63,050 nt of DNA, taken from NCBI GenBank assembly GCA_944320775.1, contig CALUIV010000016.1, positions 1-63,050 of the forward strand, written 5' to 3'. Source of the DNA: an uncultured Paraprevotella sp. (GTDB taxonomy: Bacteria > Bacteroidota > Bacteroidia > Bacteroidales > Bacteroidaceae). The notes beneath the pieces were generated by a model that was not told the DNA's origin, made no database searches, and was given only the letters and a program-made list of their open reading frames with translations. Below are positions 42,973 to 53,102 of the stretch, in pieces; within the stretch, counting starts at the first letter, position 1, and every line of letters starts with the position of its first letter. The translations under genes were made by a program, and so were the position numbers.

Positions 42973-45099
42973 ATGGAAAAAAAGTTTGGTGACATAATTT
43001 CCAAAATGCTTTCAATCCCGGAAAAACAGGTGGTTAATACAATACAGTTGTTGGAAGAAGGTGCTACTATTCCTTTTATAAGTCGTTATCGTAAGGAAAT
43101 GACCGGAAGTTTGGATGAAGTGCAAGTCGGTGCTATAAAAGAACGTTATGATCAGTTGCAGGAGTTGGAAAAACGTAAATCAACAATACTGTCGACGATA
43201 GAAGGATTGGGTAAACTTACTGATACGCTTCGTGAGCGAATTGTTTCGTGTTGGGATGCAACTGCATTGGAAGATATTTATTTGCCATATAAACCCAAAC
43301 GTCGTACGCGAGCAGAAATTGCCCGCCAAAAAGGTTTGGAGCCTTTGGCTACATTGATATTGTTTCAAAAAGAACATGATATACAACAGCGAGCAGCGAA
43401 GTTTATAACGTCTGAAGTTAAAAATACTGATGAAGCAATAGCCGGCGCAAAAGATATCATAGCAGAGCAGGTTAGTGAAGATGAACGGAGTAGAAATCAA
43501 ATTCGTCGACAATTTGATCGTACGGCAATTATATCGGCAAAGGTGGTCAAAGGTAAAGAAGAGGAAGGATGTAAGTATCGTGATTATTTTGATTTTTCAG
43601 AACCGCTCCGACGTTGTTCTTCTCACCGGTTATTGGCATTGCGTAGGGGAGAAGCCGAGGGAATCTTACGTGTGACAATTGCTCCTGCCAGCGATGACGA
43701 ATGTGTTGAACGTTTGGAACGTATTTATGTAAAGGGTTCTGGTAATTGTTCTGTTTTGGTGGCAGAATCTGTGGCTGATGCCTATAAACGTTTGCTTAAA
43801 CCGTCTATTGAAAATGAATTTGCTGCGCTCAGTAAACAAAATGCTGATGACGAGGCTATCCGTGTTTTTGCGGAGAATTTGAAACAGTTGTTGCTTGCTG
43901 CTCCTTTGGGACAAAAACGTGTATTAGGAGTAGATCCGGGGTTTCGCACAGGTTGTAAATTGGTTTGTCTGGATGAACAAGGAGCTTTGTTGCATCATGA
44001 GGCTGTATATCCACATCCTCCTAAAAATGAATATATTCAGGCGCAAAACAGAGTCCGGCAGTTGGTTGAGAAATTTCAAATTGAAGCTATAGCTATCGGA
44101 AATGGAACTGCAAGCCGAGAAACTGAAGATTTTGTCCGTAAAATATCTTTTACGCGTGAGGTACAAACTTTTGTGGTCAGTGAAGATGGTGCTTCCATCT
44201 ACTCGGCTTCAAAGATTGCGCGTGATGAATTTCCTGATCATGATGTAACGGTGCGTGGTGCTGTTTCCATAGGCCGGAGACTGATGGATCCATTGGCAGA
44301 ATTAGTAAAAATAGATCCAAAATCTATTGGAGTAGGACAATACCAACATGATGTTGATCAAAATAAATTAAAGAAAAGTTTGGATCAAGTTGTTGAGCAT
44401 TGTGTGAATTCTGTTGGTGTCAATTTAAATACTGCCAGTCAGCCTTTATTGACTTATATTTCTGGATTAGGACCTCAGTTAGCAAAAAATATTGTAGATT
44501 ACAGAAATTCCAACGGTGCTTTTTCTTGCCGCAAGGATTTGATGAAAGTTCCGCGAATGGGGGCCAAGGCCTTTGAGCAATGTGCCGGTTTTTTGCGGAT
44601 ACCTATGGGAGAGAATCCGTTGGACAATACTGCTGTACACCCAGAACGTTATGAATTGGTGAAACGTATGGCAAGGGATTTGGGAACAACTGTAGAGCGG
44701 TTGATTGCAGAAAAAGCTTTGCGTGAACAAATTGATTTGAACCGATATGTGACTCCAGATTGCGGTTTACCGACGCTAACCGATATTCTAAAGGAATTAG
44801 ATAAACCGGGACGTGATCCCCGTGAACAGATTCAAGTATTTGAATTTTCTGCCGACGTTCATACTATTGATGATCTGAAAGAAGGAATGGTGCTTCCCGG
44901 AATTGTATCGAATATAACTAATTTTGGCTGTTTTGTGGATATAGGTGTTCATGATAAAGGTTTGGTACACATTTCGGAAATGGCAGATCGGTATGTTGCA
45001 GATCCTACAACAATTGTATCTTTACACCAACAGGTAAAGGTTAAAGTACTTCATGTTGATAAGCAACGTAATCGGATAGCGTTATCCATGAAGCTGTAA
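42973..45099 (+). CDS. tex: Tex family RNA-binding transcription accessory protein
   Basis: The 708-aa protein has the Tex order: N-terminal helical domain (SIPEKQVVNTIQLLEEGATIPFISRYRKE near 14-42 described by position), YqgF/RNase H-like fold near 315-440 (LGVDPGFRTGCKLV), helix-hairpin-helix pairs near 490-560 and a C-terminal S1 domain near 640-705 (GIVSNITNFGCFVDIGVHD). Tex binds nucleic acids and is linked to transcription elongation. It follows the FHA gene closely. Confidence 0.95.
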   Translation: MEKKFGDIISKMLSIPEKQVVNTIQLLEEGATIPFISRYRKEMTGSLDEVQVGAIKERYDQLQELEKRKSTILSTIEGLGKLTDTLRERIVSCWDATALEDIYLPYKPKRRTRAEIARQKGLEPLATLILFQKEHDIQQRAAKFITSEVKNTDEAIAGAKDIIAEQVSEDERSRNQIRRQFDRTAIISAKVVKGKEEEGCKYRDYFDFSEPLRRCSSHRLLALRRGEAEGILRVTIAPASDDECVERLERIYVKGSGNCSVLVAESVADAYKRLLKPSIENEFAALSKQNADDEAIRVFAENLKQLLLAAPLGQKRVLGVDPGFRTGCKLVCLDEQGALLHHEAVYPHPPKNEYIQAQNRVRQLVEKFQIEAIAIGNGTASRETEDFVRKISFTREVQTFVVSEDGASIYSASKIARDEFPDHDVTVRGAVSIGRRLMDPLAELVKIDPKSIGVGQYQHDVDQNKLKKSLDQVVEHCVNSVGVNLNTASQPLLTYISGLGPQLAKNIVDYRNSNGAFSCRKDLMKVPRMGAKAFEQCAGFLRIPMGENPLDNTAVHPERYELVKRMARDLGTTVERLIAEKALREQIDLNRYVTPDCGLPTLTDILKELDKPGRDPREQIQVFEFSADVHTIDDLKEGMVLPGIVSNITNFGCFVDIGVHDKGLVHISEMADRYVADPTTIVSLHQQVKVKVLHVDKQRNRIALSMKL

Positions 45100-45131
45100 T
45101 TCAATTTATATACCTTAAGATTGTTATTTTT

Positions 45132-45941
45132 ATGGCATCCTATAAATTATTAGTCCTTGATTTAGACGGTACATTAACCAATTCGAAAAAAGAAATTACA
45201 CCACATACGAAGGATATTTTGATTCAGGCTCAGCAGCAAGGAGTAAAAATTGTGTTGGCTTCCGGACGTCCTACATATGGTATCATGCCTTTGGCCGAAG
45301 AGTTAAAATTAGATCGGTTTGAAGGTTATATTTTGGCTTATAACGGGGGACAGATTATTGATTGTAAAACGATGGAAATACAGTTCGAACAAGTCTTGGA
45401 TCCGGCTGTTTATCCTTATTTTCAACAATGTGCTCGTGAACATGATTTTGTCTTGCTGAGCTATAAAGATGAATATATCGTTTCTGAGGACGCAGATAAT
45501 GAGTATGTTCAGCATGAGGCATTTTTAAATAAAATGCCAAGTATGACAGTTGATGATTTCTTAAAAGTCTTTGATTTTCCTGTTCCGAAATGTTTGATTG
45601 TGGGAGATGCATCTCGGCTTGAACAATTGGAAATGAAGATGAAAAAAGATTTGGAAGGCCGGATTAATGTTTTTCGTTCAGAACCTTTCTTTTTGGAATT
45701 GGTTCCGCCTGGAATTGATAAAGCCAGAAGCCTGGCTGTTTTATTAGGAAAACTTGGAATGACGTCTGCTGATATGATGGCTTTTGGAGATGGTTATAAT
45801 GATTTATCCATGATAGAATTTGCCGGATTTGGAGTGGCAATGGCTAATGCACAAGAAGTTGTCCGAAAATCAGCTCAATACATAACCCGTTCAAATGATG
45901 AAGAGGGTGTCGCTTATGCTGTAGAACGTTTCCTGCTTTAG
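45132..45941 (+). CDS. Cof-type HAD hydrolase
   Basis: The 269-aa protein has HAD motif I DLDGTLTNS near residues 9-17, motif II ASGRPT near 43-48 and motif IV FGDGYNDLSM near 216-225, with a C2B-type cap between. Such enzymes are sugar-phosphate or cofactor phosphatases of broad range. It lies 32 bases after tex. Confidence 0.93.
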   Translation: MASYKLLVLDLDGTLTNSKKEITPHTKDILIQAQQQGVKIVLASGRPTYGIMPLAEELKLDRFEGYILAYNGGQIIDCKTMEIQFEQVLDPAVYPYFQQCAREHDFVLLSYKDEYIVSEDADNEYVQHEAFLNKMPSMTVDDFLKVFDFPVPKCLIVGDASRLEQLEMKMKKDLEGRINVFRSEPFFLELVPPGIDKARSLAVLLGKLGMTSADMMAFGDGYNDLSMIEFAGFGVAMANAQEVVRKSAQYITRSNDEEGVAYAVERFLL

Positions 45942-45955
45942 GTATTTTTAATAAA

Positions 45956-47170
45956 ATGGGTTTTAAAAAAGTGTTTTATAGCTTTTCATTTTGCTTTTTC
46001 TTGTTTGGTTTCTCGGAAACTAACATTTATGCATTGAGTAGAATTGAGGCTAATACGAATCCAACAAAGAAGATTGAGCATGGATTTAGTTTGAATTTTC
46101 GTCCTGTGTTTTTGATCCCGACTAATTCTTTTTTTCGGGGTACAAATATTATGGAACATCCTATGCGTACGAGTATATCTGGGCATGTCCAATATGCATT
46201 CCGTTTTACTCAAGCAACAGATCTTGGCCAACTTTATCCAGATGCTTATCAAGGTATAGGACTTTCGTATCATACTTTTTACAACAGATCAGAGTTGGGA
46301 AATCCATTAACTTTGTATGTATTTCAAGGAGCACCTATATATAAATTCCATTCTAAATTTTCTATAAATTACGAATGGAACTTTGGTGCTTCATTTGGAT
46401 GGCATCCTTATCATGAAACAGATAATCCGAATAATACCGTTGTAGGTTCACGAATAAATGCTTATCTTAATGTAGGGATTTTGTTTAACTGGCAATTGAA
46501 TTCTTCCTGTCATATTGGTGCAGGTTTAGATCTTACACATTTTTCAAATGGGAATACACATGATCCCAATGTTGGTGTAAATACAATTGGTATGCGGATG
46601 GGACTTATTTATTTTTGGGGAAATCATTCCGTTCGACCATTATTTCGAACTCAGTTGACAGAGGTTGCAGAAGCGCAACGCCATCTCAGTTATGACTTGA
46701 TGTGTTATGCAGCACCACGAGCCAAAGCATTTTTATATGAGGGAAATCCATATTTAGTTCCAGGGTATTTTTGTGTGCTTGGCTTACAATTTGCTCCAAT
46801 GTACCGATGGAATCAGAATTGGAAGACTGGGGTATCTTTGGATTTGCAATATGATGAGAGTGCTAATGTGCAAAATTATGTAGGGGAGAAAGACGAATCG
46901 GGAATTCTAAAATTTTATCGACCACCGTTTACAGAACAGTTTGCTGTAGGACTTTCCGTTCGGGGTGAGTTGACGATGCCTGTTTTTTCAATTAATGCTG
47001 GTTTCGGTTGGAATGTTTTTCATCGGTCTGATGATATGAGCGGATTCTATCAGGTGTTGGCTTTGAAGACTTCGATTACCCGAAACTTTTATTTGCATAT
47101 AGGTTACCAGCTTAGTCGTTTTTCCAGGCCAGATCATTTAATGCTTGGTGTTGGTTTCCGCTTTTTATAA
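45956..47170 (+). CDS. PagL-like lipid A deacylase/acyloxyacyl hydrolase
   Basis: The 404-aa protein has a signal peptide (about 1-26) and beta-barrel-like alternating sequence. The motif LDLTHFSNGNTHDPN near residues 188-202 contains the His-x-Ser pair of PagL, the outer-membrane 3-O-deacylase. It is about twice the length of PagL and has an extra C-terminal barrel-like half, as Bacteroidetes members do. It may remodel lipid A; the activity is inferred. Confidence 0.78.
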   Translation: MGFKKVFYSFSFCFFLFGFSETNIYALSRIEANTNPTKKIEHGFSLNFRPVFLIPTNSFFRGTNIMEHPMRTSISGHVQYAFRFTQATDLGQLYPDAYQGIGLSYHTFYNRSELGNPLTLYVFQGAPIYKFHSKFSINYEWNFGASFGWHPYHETDNPNNTVVGSRINAYLNVGILFNWQLNSSCHIGAGLDLTHFSNGNTHDPNVGVNTIGMRMGLIYFWGNHSVRPLFRTQLTEVAEAQRHLSYDLMCYAAPRAKAFLYEGNPYLVPGYFCVLGLQFAPMYRWNQNWKTGVSLDLQYDESANVQNYVGEKDESGILKFYRPPFTEQFAVGLSVRGELTMPVFSINAGFGWNVFHRSDDMSGFYQVLALKTSITRNFYLHIGYQLSRFSRPDHLMLGVGFRFL

Positions 47171-47217
47171 TATAAAAGCAGATATTTGAAAATTTGTATC
47201 TTTAGTAGAATAACAAC

Positions 47218-47262
47218 AAGAACCAGATCTTTCTTATATTTTTTTAATCAGATCTGGTTCTT
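47218..47262. terminator. Bidirectional terminator between pagL-like gene and rlmD
   Basis: AAGAACCAGATCT and AGATCTGGTTCTT form a perfect 13-bp stem with a 19-base AT-rich loop, between the two convergent genes. Confidence 0.75.
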
Positions 47263-47293
47263 ATTCCTGTAATAGATTTTGCGATGTAAAGTT

Positions 47294-48712
47294 TTACCGT
47301 TTTTCCAGCATGACAACATTTTCTACGTGTTGCGTGTGTGGGAACATATCAACCGGACGTACAGCGCAAACTTTATATTTTTCGTCAAGAGCAGCCAAAT
47401 CCCGTGCTTGAGTTGCCGGGTTACAGCTTACGTAAACAATACGTTTAGGTTCGGCAAAGAGAATTGTGTTAATGACGTCCTGATGCATACCTGCACGTGG
47501 AGGATCAGTGATAATAATATCTGGCCTACCATATTCTTCGATAAAATCCTTATTTAGGATATCTTTCATGTCGCCAGCAAAGAACAACGTGTTTGTAATT
47601 CCGTTGATCTCAGAATTTACTCGTGCATCTTCAATAGCTTCAGGTACATATTCTATACCAATAACTTGTTTCGCTTTGCGTGAAACGAAATTGGCAATAG
47701 TTCCAGTTCCGGTATAGAGATCATATACAAGTTCATTTCCAGTCAATCCTGCAAAATCGCGTGCTACTTTGTATAATTCATAAGCTTGGTCCGTATTAGT
47801 CTGGTAAAAACTCTTTGGTCCGACTTTAAATTTCAATCCTTCCATTTCAAGGAAGATGTGGTCATTGCCTTTGAACGTTATCACGTCTAAATCACCTATT
47901 GTATCATTGTATTTTAGATTGTTTACATAAAGTAAAGACGTGATTTCTGGAAAGGTGTCACCGAGGTACTGCATTAATTCTAATGCTTGCGTTTGTTCGG
48001 TTGGGTTCGTAATACAGAACTGCATTAAAACCATCAGTTCGCCTGTATTCGAGTTTCGGATCATCATATTACGAAGCAGTCCGGCATGTTCACGTTGGTC
48101 ATGAAAAGACAATCCTTTCTTATATCCATAGTCCCGAATGGCATTTCGAATTTTATTGTTTATGTCGTCCATTAACCAGCATTTCTCGATTGGTAGAATT
48201 TTATCGAAGGAACCAGACGTATGAAAACCAACCGCGTTCATGTTTTCAAATTGTGTTCCATTTTTAATTTCTTCCGGGGTGATCCAACGTTTATTTGAGA
48301 AACCAAATTCCAACTTGTTTCGATAAGCTTCAGTTTTAACAGAACCAAGAATTGGAAGCATCTCGGGCAATGATACTTTTCCTATTCTTGTCAGGTTATC
48401 GTAAACCTGTTTCTGTTTATACTTTATCTGTTCTTCATAGGGTAGGCATTGCCATTTGCATCCACCACATACGCCGAAATGTTGGCAGAATGGCGTGGCG
48501 CGTTTTTCAGAATACTGGTGAAAGCGTATCACTTCTGCTTCACAATAGTGGTGTTTCTTTTTCTTCACTTGTAAGTCGACGACATCGCCTGGTACTGCAT
48601 AAGGGACAAATACAACCAAATCTTCTATTCTGGCTAGTGCTTTACCTTCTGCTGCAACATCTGTGATAGTAATATTCTCTAAAATAGGGAGTTCTTTTCT
48701 CTTGCGAGCCAT
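47294..48712 (-). CDS. rlmD: 23S rRNA (uracil1939-C5)-methyltransferase RlmD-like
   Basis: From ATG 48712 the protein is 472 aa; ATG 48739 adds nine residues with no domain. A TRAM domain covers about 10-65, then the Fe-S cysteines CQHFGVCGGCKWQC near 72-85, and a SAM-dependent domain with VYDLYTGTGTIANFVSRKA near 310-328, DPPRAGMH near 400-407 and the nucleophile in VSCNPATQARDL near 431-442. This family makes m5U in rRNA or tRNA; the exact uracil is inferred. Confidence 0.88.
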   Translation of the reverse strand: MARKRKELPILENITITDVAAEGKALARIEDLVVFVPYAVPGDVVDLQVKKKKHHYCEAEVIRFHQYSEKRATPFCQHFGVCGGCKWQCLPYEEQIKYKQKQVYDNLTRIGKVSLPEMLPILGSVKTEAYRNKLEFGFSNKRWITPEEIKNGTQFENMNAVGFHTSGSFDKILPIEKCWLMDDINNKIRNAIRDYGYKKGLSFHDQREHAGLLRNMMIRNSNTGELMVLMQFCITNPTEQTQALELMQYLGDTFPEITSLLYVNNLKYNDTIGDLDVITFKGNDHIFLEMEGLKFKVGPKSFYQTNTDQAYELYKVARDFAGLTGNELVYDLYTGTGTIANFVSRKAKQVIGIEYVPEAIEDARVNSEINGITNTLFFAGDMKDILNKDFIEEYGRPDIIITDPPRAGMHQDVINTILFAEPKRIVYVSCNPATQARDLAALDEKYKVCAVRPVDMFPHTQHVENVVMLEKR

Positions 48713-48792
48713 TTCTTTAAATTGTCTATTATTGTACATTAATATTATGACGACAAAAGTAATAAAAAAAACTCTTTTTTTCTCTAAACTCT

Positions 48793-48822
48793 TTTGAGTT
48801 ATGTATTTTTTGTTTAAGTTTG
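48793..48822 (+). promoter_or_regulatory. Promoter of ppdK, TTTG-N18-TAAGTTTG
   Basis: TTTG at 48793-48796 and TAAGTTTG at 48815-48822 fit the Bacteroidetes consensus with 18-base spacing, 40 bases before the ppdK ATG. Confidence 0.65.
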
Positions 48823-48862
48823 CATAAAGGTATTTTGTTAACTAACAAAAACATTGTGAAAA

Positions 48863-51586
48863 ATGAGTGAAAAAAGAGTTTATACCTTCGGTAATGGTAA
48901 AGCTGAAGGTAAAGCAGACATGAGAAATCTTCTCGGTGGTAAAGGTGCCAATCTGGCAGAAATGAATTTAATCGGAGTGCCTGTGCCTCCTGGTTTTACA
49001 ATTACGACAGATGTTTGTAATGAATATTATGCAGTCGGTAAAGATAAAGTCGTAGAACTATTAAAAACCGATGTAGAGGCATCTGTAAAGCATATTGAAA
49101 GCTTGATGAACTGTACATTCGGAGATCCTAAGAATCCTTTGTTGGTTTCTGTGCGTTCTGGTGCTCGGGCTTCTATGCCGGGTATGATGGATACGATTTT
49201 GAATCTCGGTTTGAACGATGAGGTTGTAGAAGGTTTGGCTGCAAAAAGTGGTAATCCAAAGTTCGCTTATGATTCTTATCGTCGTTTTGTACAGATGTAT
49301 GGTGATGTTGTATTGGGTATGAAACCAGTCAACAAAGATGATATTGATCCATTTGAAGCTATAATTGAGCAGGTTAAGGAGAAACGTGGTGTTGTTCTGG
49401 ATAAAGATTTGAATCTGGACGAATTGAAGGAATTGGTAAAACTCTTTAAAGAAAGCATCAAGAAACAGACTGGTAAGGACTTCCCGAATGATCCAATGGA
49501 ACAACTTTGGGGTGCTATTTGTGCTGTATTTGATTCTTGGATGAATGAACGTGCAATTCTTTATCGTAAGATGGAAGGAATTCCTGCAGAATGGGGTACA
49601 GCCGTTAACGTACAGGCCATGGTATTCGGTAACTTAGGTGAAACTTCTGCAACAGGTGTATGTTTCAGCCGTGATGCTGCAACCGGTGAGAATCTGTTCA
49701 ATGGAGAATGGTTGGTTAATGCACAAGGTGAAGATGTTGTTGCCGGTATTCGTACTCCACAGCAGATTACGAAGATCGGTTCACAGCGTTGGGCTGCTCT
49801 TCAGGGTATTTCTGAGGAAGAGCGTGCTTCTAAATATCCTTCTATGGAAGAGGCTATGCCGGCAATTTATAAAGAATTGGATGAGTTGCAGACCAAGTTG
49901 GAGAATCACTATCGCGATATGCAGGATATGGAGTTTACTGTTCAGGATGGCAAACTTTGGTTCTTGCAGACACGTAACGGAAAGCGTACTGGTACGGCAA
50001 TGGTGAAGATTGCTATGGATTTGGTTCGTGAAGGAATGATCGACGAGAAGACAGCGTTGAAGCGTTGCGAGCCGAACAAACTTGATGAGTTGTTGCATCC
50101 GATTTTTGATAAGGAAGCGTTGAAGAAAGCCAAAGTTCTTACTCGTGGTTTGCCTGCTTCTCCGGGTGCTGCTTGTGGTCAGATTGTATTTTTTGCAGAT
50201 GATGCTGCTAAGTGGCATGATGATGGTCACCGTGTAATTATGGTGCGTATTGAGACATCTCCAGAAGATTTGGCTGGTATGACTGCTGCAGAGGGTATCC
50301 TGACCGCTCGTGGTGGTATGACTTCTCATGCTGCTGTGGTTGCTCGTGGTATGGGTAAGTGCTGTGTATCTGGTGCTGGTGCCATTAATGTAGATTACAA
50401 GAATAAGACCGTTGAAATCGAAGGTAAGGTATTTAAAGAAGGTGATTATATTTCTTTGAATGGTTCTACCGGTGAAGTTTATGCAGGGGAAGTTCCGACT
50501 AAGGCTGCTGAATTGAGTGGTGACTTTAAGGAATTGATGGATCTTTGTGATAAATATACCAAGTTGCAGGTTCGTACGAATGCGGATACACCACATGATG
50601 CTCAAATGGCACGTAGCTTTGGAGCGAAGGGTATTGGTTTGACCCGTACAGAGCATATGTTCTTTGATGGACAGAAGATTATCGCTATGCGCGAAATGAT
50701 TCTAAGCGATACGGTAGAAGGACGTGAAAAAGCTTTGGCTAAATTATTGCCATATCAGAAAGCTGATTTCAAGGGTATTCTTGAAGCTATGGATGGTTGT
50801 CCTGTGAATATTCGTCTGCTCGATCCTCCTTTGCACGAGTTCGTGCCTCATGATTTGAAGGGCCAGGAAACTATGGCTAAGGAAATGGGTATCAGCGTAG
50901 CTGAAATTCAGCGTCGTGTAGAAAGTCTTTGTGAGCACAACCCAATGTTGGGTCATCGTGGTTGCCGTTTGGGTATCACATTCCCTGAGATTACTGCTAT
51001 GCAGACTCGTGCTATTTTGAGTGCAGCTTGTGAATTGAAGAAAGAAGGTAAGAACCCGATGCCGGAAATCATGGTTCCGTTGATTGGTATCCTTTATGAG
51101 TTCAAGCAGCAGAAAGAAGTTATCATGAAGACTGCAGAGGAAGTATTTGCTGAGGAAGGTGTACGTATCGACTTTGAGGTTGGTACCATGATTGAGATTC
51201 CACGTGCAGCGTTGACAGCAGATAAGATTGCTTCAGAGGCTGAATACTTCTCATTTGGTACGAATGACTTAACTCAGATGACTTTTGGATACTCTCGAGA
51301 TGATATTGCTAGCTTCTTGCCTGCATATCTCGACAAGAAGATCTTAAAGGTAGACCCGTTCCAGGTATTGGATGAGAATGGAGTTGGTCAGTTGATCAAG
51401 ATGGCAGTAGAAAAAGGTCATGCCGTTCGCCCAGGTATGCGTACAGGTATTTGTGGCGAACATGGAGGTGAACCAAATTCAGTTAAGTTCTGCCATAAAG
51501 TAGGTATGAATTATGTGTCTTGTTCACCATTCCGTGTACCTATTGCACGTTTGGCTGCGGCGCAGGCTGCCGTTGAGGAAGCATAA
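48863..51586 (+). CDS. ppdK: Pyruvate, phosphate dikinase
   Basis: PPDK interconverts pyruvate, ATP and phosphate with PEP, AMP and PPi; in anaerobes it can save ATP in glycolysis. The 907-aa protein has the N-terminal ATP-grasp domain (VSVRSGARASMPGMMDTILN near 95-114), the swivelling His domain with GMTSHAAVVARGMGKCCV near 485-502, and the C-terminal TIM barrel with GLTRTEHMF near 592-600 and SFGTNDLTQMTFGYSRDD near 798-815. Codon use looks highly biased, as for an abundant enzyme. A terminator follows. Confidence 0.97.
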   Translation: MSEKRVYTFGNGKAEGKADMRNLLGGKGANLAEMNLIGVPVPPGFTITTDVCNEYYAVGKDKVVELLKTDVEASVKHIESLMNCTFGDPKNPLLVSVRSGARASMPGMMDTILNLGLNDEVVEGLAAKSGNPKFAYDSYRRFVQMYGDVVLGMKPVNKDDIDPFEAIIEQVKEKRGVVLDKDLNLDELKELVKLFKESIKKQTGKDFPNDPMEQLWGAICAVFDSWMNERAILYRKMEGIPAEWGTAVNVQAMVFGNLGETSATGVCFSRDAATGENLFNGEWLVNAQGEDVVAGIRTPQQITKIGSQRWAALQGISEEERASKYPSMEEAMPAIYKELDELQTKLENHYRDMQDMEFTVQDGKLWFLQTRNGKRTGTAMVKIAMDLVREGMIDEKTALKRCEPNKLDELLHPIFDKEALKKAKVLTRGLPASPGAACGQIVFFADDAAKWHDDGHRVIMVRIETSPEDLAGMTAAEGILTARGGMTSHAAVVARGMGKCCVSGAGAINVDYKNKTVEIEGKVFKEGDYISLNGSTGEVYAGEVPTKAAELSGDFKELMDLCDKYTKLQVRTNADTPHDAQMARSFGAKGIGLTRTEHMFFDGQKIIAMREMILSDTVEGREKALAKLLPYQKADFKGILEAMDGCPVNIRLLDPPLHEFVPHDLKGQETMAKEMGISVAEIQRRVESLCEHNPMLGHRGCRLGITFPEITAMQTRAILSAACELKKEGKNPMPEIMVPLIGILYEFKQQKEVIMKTAEEVFAEEGVRIDFEVGTMIEIPRAALTADKIASEAEYFSFGTNDLTQMTFGYSRDDIASFLPAYLDKKILKVDPFQVLDENGVGQLIKMAVEKGHAVRPGMRTGICGEHGGEPNSVKFCHKVGMNYVSCSPFRVPIARLAAAQAAVEEA

Positions 51587-51608
51587 ATAGTATAAGATAA
51601 TCATTAAT

Positions 51609-51657
51609 TTAGGCTGTAATGGACTGTTTTTCAGACATTACGGCCTAAGTTGTTTTT
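51609..51657 (+). terminator. ppdK terminator
   Basis: TTAGGCTGTAATG pairs with CATTACGGCCTAA (12 Watson-Crick pairs and one T/G wobble) around a 14-base loop, then GTTGTTTTT. It marks the end of core sequence before the island. Confidence 0.85.
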
Positions 51658-51707
51658 AGGCGGTTCGTGCATTTGTCCGCAAAAAATGAGCCAAATAAAC
51701 AGTACTT

Positions 51708-51760
51708 GCATACACCACGCATACACTCTTAAACAGTGGCGCATACACCAACGCATACAT
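51708..51760 (+). repeat. Four GCATACA motifs upstream of the integrase remnant
   Basis: GCATACA occurs at 51708, 51719, 51741 and 51753, in two copies of a GCATACACCA-(A)CGCATACA unit. Such direct repeats just upstream of a tyrosine recombinase gene are typical of arm-type recombinase binding sites. Their role is inferred from position. Confidence 0.7.
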
Positions 51761-51787
51761 TATTAGTAGGTTGTAAATCAATTTTAT

Positions 51788-53102
51788 ATGGCAGTATTTA
51801 AAGTAGTCGTAAGAAAAAAACTGACGGATTTTATCCAGTGTACATTCGTATTGTCCACCGTTCTAGAATGGGTAATATTAAAACCGATAAGCTCATTATG
51901 AACAAACAAATCATTAAGAATGGCGAAATCAAGGATATTGTGGCCAACGAATATTGTTCACGAGAGATCCTACGTTATAGTGATATGATAAACCGTAAGG
52001 GTATCTCAAATTATTCTGTTGCTGAATTAATTGAATTTCTTATCCGTTCAGATGAAAAAATATGCTTTAGTGACTATGCAACAAAGTTCATTAACCGTAT
52101 GTCCTCTGAAGGACATGAACGTAATGCTAAGAATTATCGCCTGGCTGTAAACTACCTCGAAAGATATTTGGGAACAACCTGAGTTATGTTTACTCACCTG
52201 TCATCTTCTGTTTTGACAAGATGGATTAATAGCCTTTCGTTGACGAACAGGGCGAAAGAAATGTACCCGACCTGTTTAAGACAGATATTCAAAAGGGCAC
52301 TTATAGAGCTGAACGATGAAGAACGTGGTATCGTGCGAATCAAATACAATCCTTGGTTAAAGGTATCCATTCCTAAATCTGACAGTACGGTTCAAAGAGC
52401 CATCTGTGCAGAGGCATGTAGGGAGTTTTTCAATCGTCCCTTATCGGAAACCAAAATGATTTCCTCTCTTCCGGAGCAGGGCAGAGACGTAGCACTTCTA
52501 TCCTTGTGTCTGGGCGGAATAAGCACCGTAGATATATTTGAACTTAAAAAAGAAAACTATAAGGATGGTATTATCGGATAAGAGCTAAGACAAAGCACAT
52601 CCGAAAAGATGAAACCTATATTGAGATGCGTGTTGAACCGTTTATTCAGCCTACATTTGACAAGTATCTTTCAGACGAGAATGATGAATATCTTTTCAAA
52701 TTCCATAAGCGTTACAGCAATCCGGACAGTTTCAATGCCAACGTAAATATTGGAATCAGAAAGATATGTGCCGATATGGGAATGAAGAAGGAGGATTACT
52801 ACTGTTATGATACTTTTCGTCATACATGGGCTACAATTGCCCAAAATGACTGTGATGCCAATCTGTATGAAGTTGCTTTTGGCATGAATCACAGTCATGG
52901 ACTGAATATAACAGGAGGCTATGTCAAGATAGACTTCACTCCTGCTTGGGAACTAAATGCCAAAGTGATTGACTTCATTTTCTTCAGCAGCAAGAAGAGC
53001 AAGCAAGGTAGGGCACGTGACTTCGAGACACCGGCAGACAAGATGTTCCGCATCAGTATAAGTTTCCTTTATAGAGAGAAGGGCGTCCACCATAATGACT
53101 GA
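51788..53102 (+). pseudogene. Tyrosine recombinase/integrase, broken by two frameshifts and a stop
   Basis: Joined across frames this is a Bacteroides-type phage integrase (N-terminal core-binding domain, then catalytic domain). ATG 51788 starts MAVFKVVVRKK; one base is missing in an A7 run at 51814-51820 (A8 would give RKKTDGFYPVYIR). An in-frame TGA at 52180-52182 cuts the core-binding domain. One base is missing near 52579, shifting GIIGY to the frame that holds RAKTKHIRKD. The catalytic FRHTWAT and final GGYVKIDF with Tyr are present. The C-terminus runs into the tail of the next gene and lacks the usual end, so the element lost sequence here. Confidence 0.9.

Noticed and set aside
49781-50656. 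291-codon minus-strand ORF inside ppdK
   Set aside because: It is antisense to a strongly codon-biased essential enzyme, and its Ser/Thr/His-rich content is typical of a shadow frame.
51609-51648. Attachment-site core at the ppdK 3' end
   Set aside because: The inverted repeat is a standard terminator and I found no matching copy at the far end of the island.
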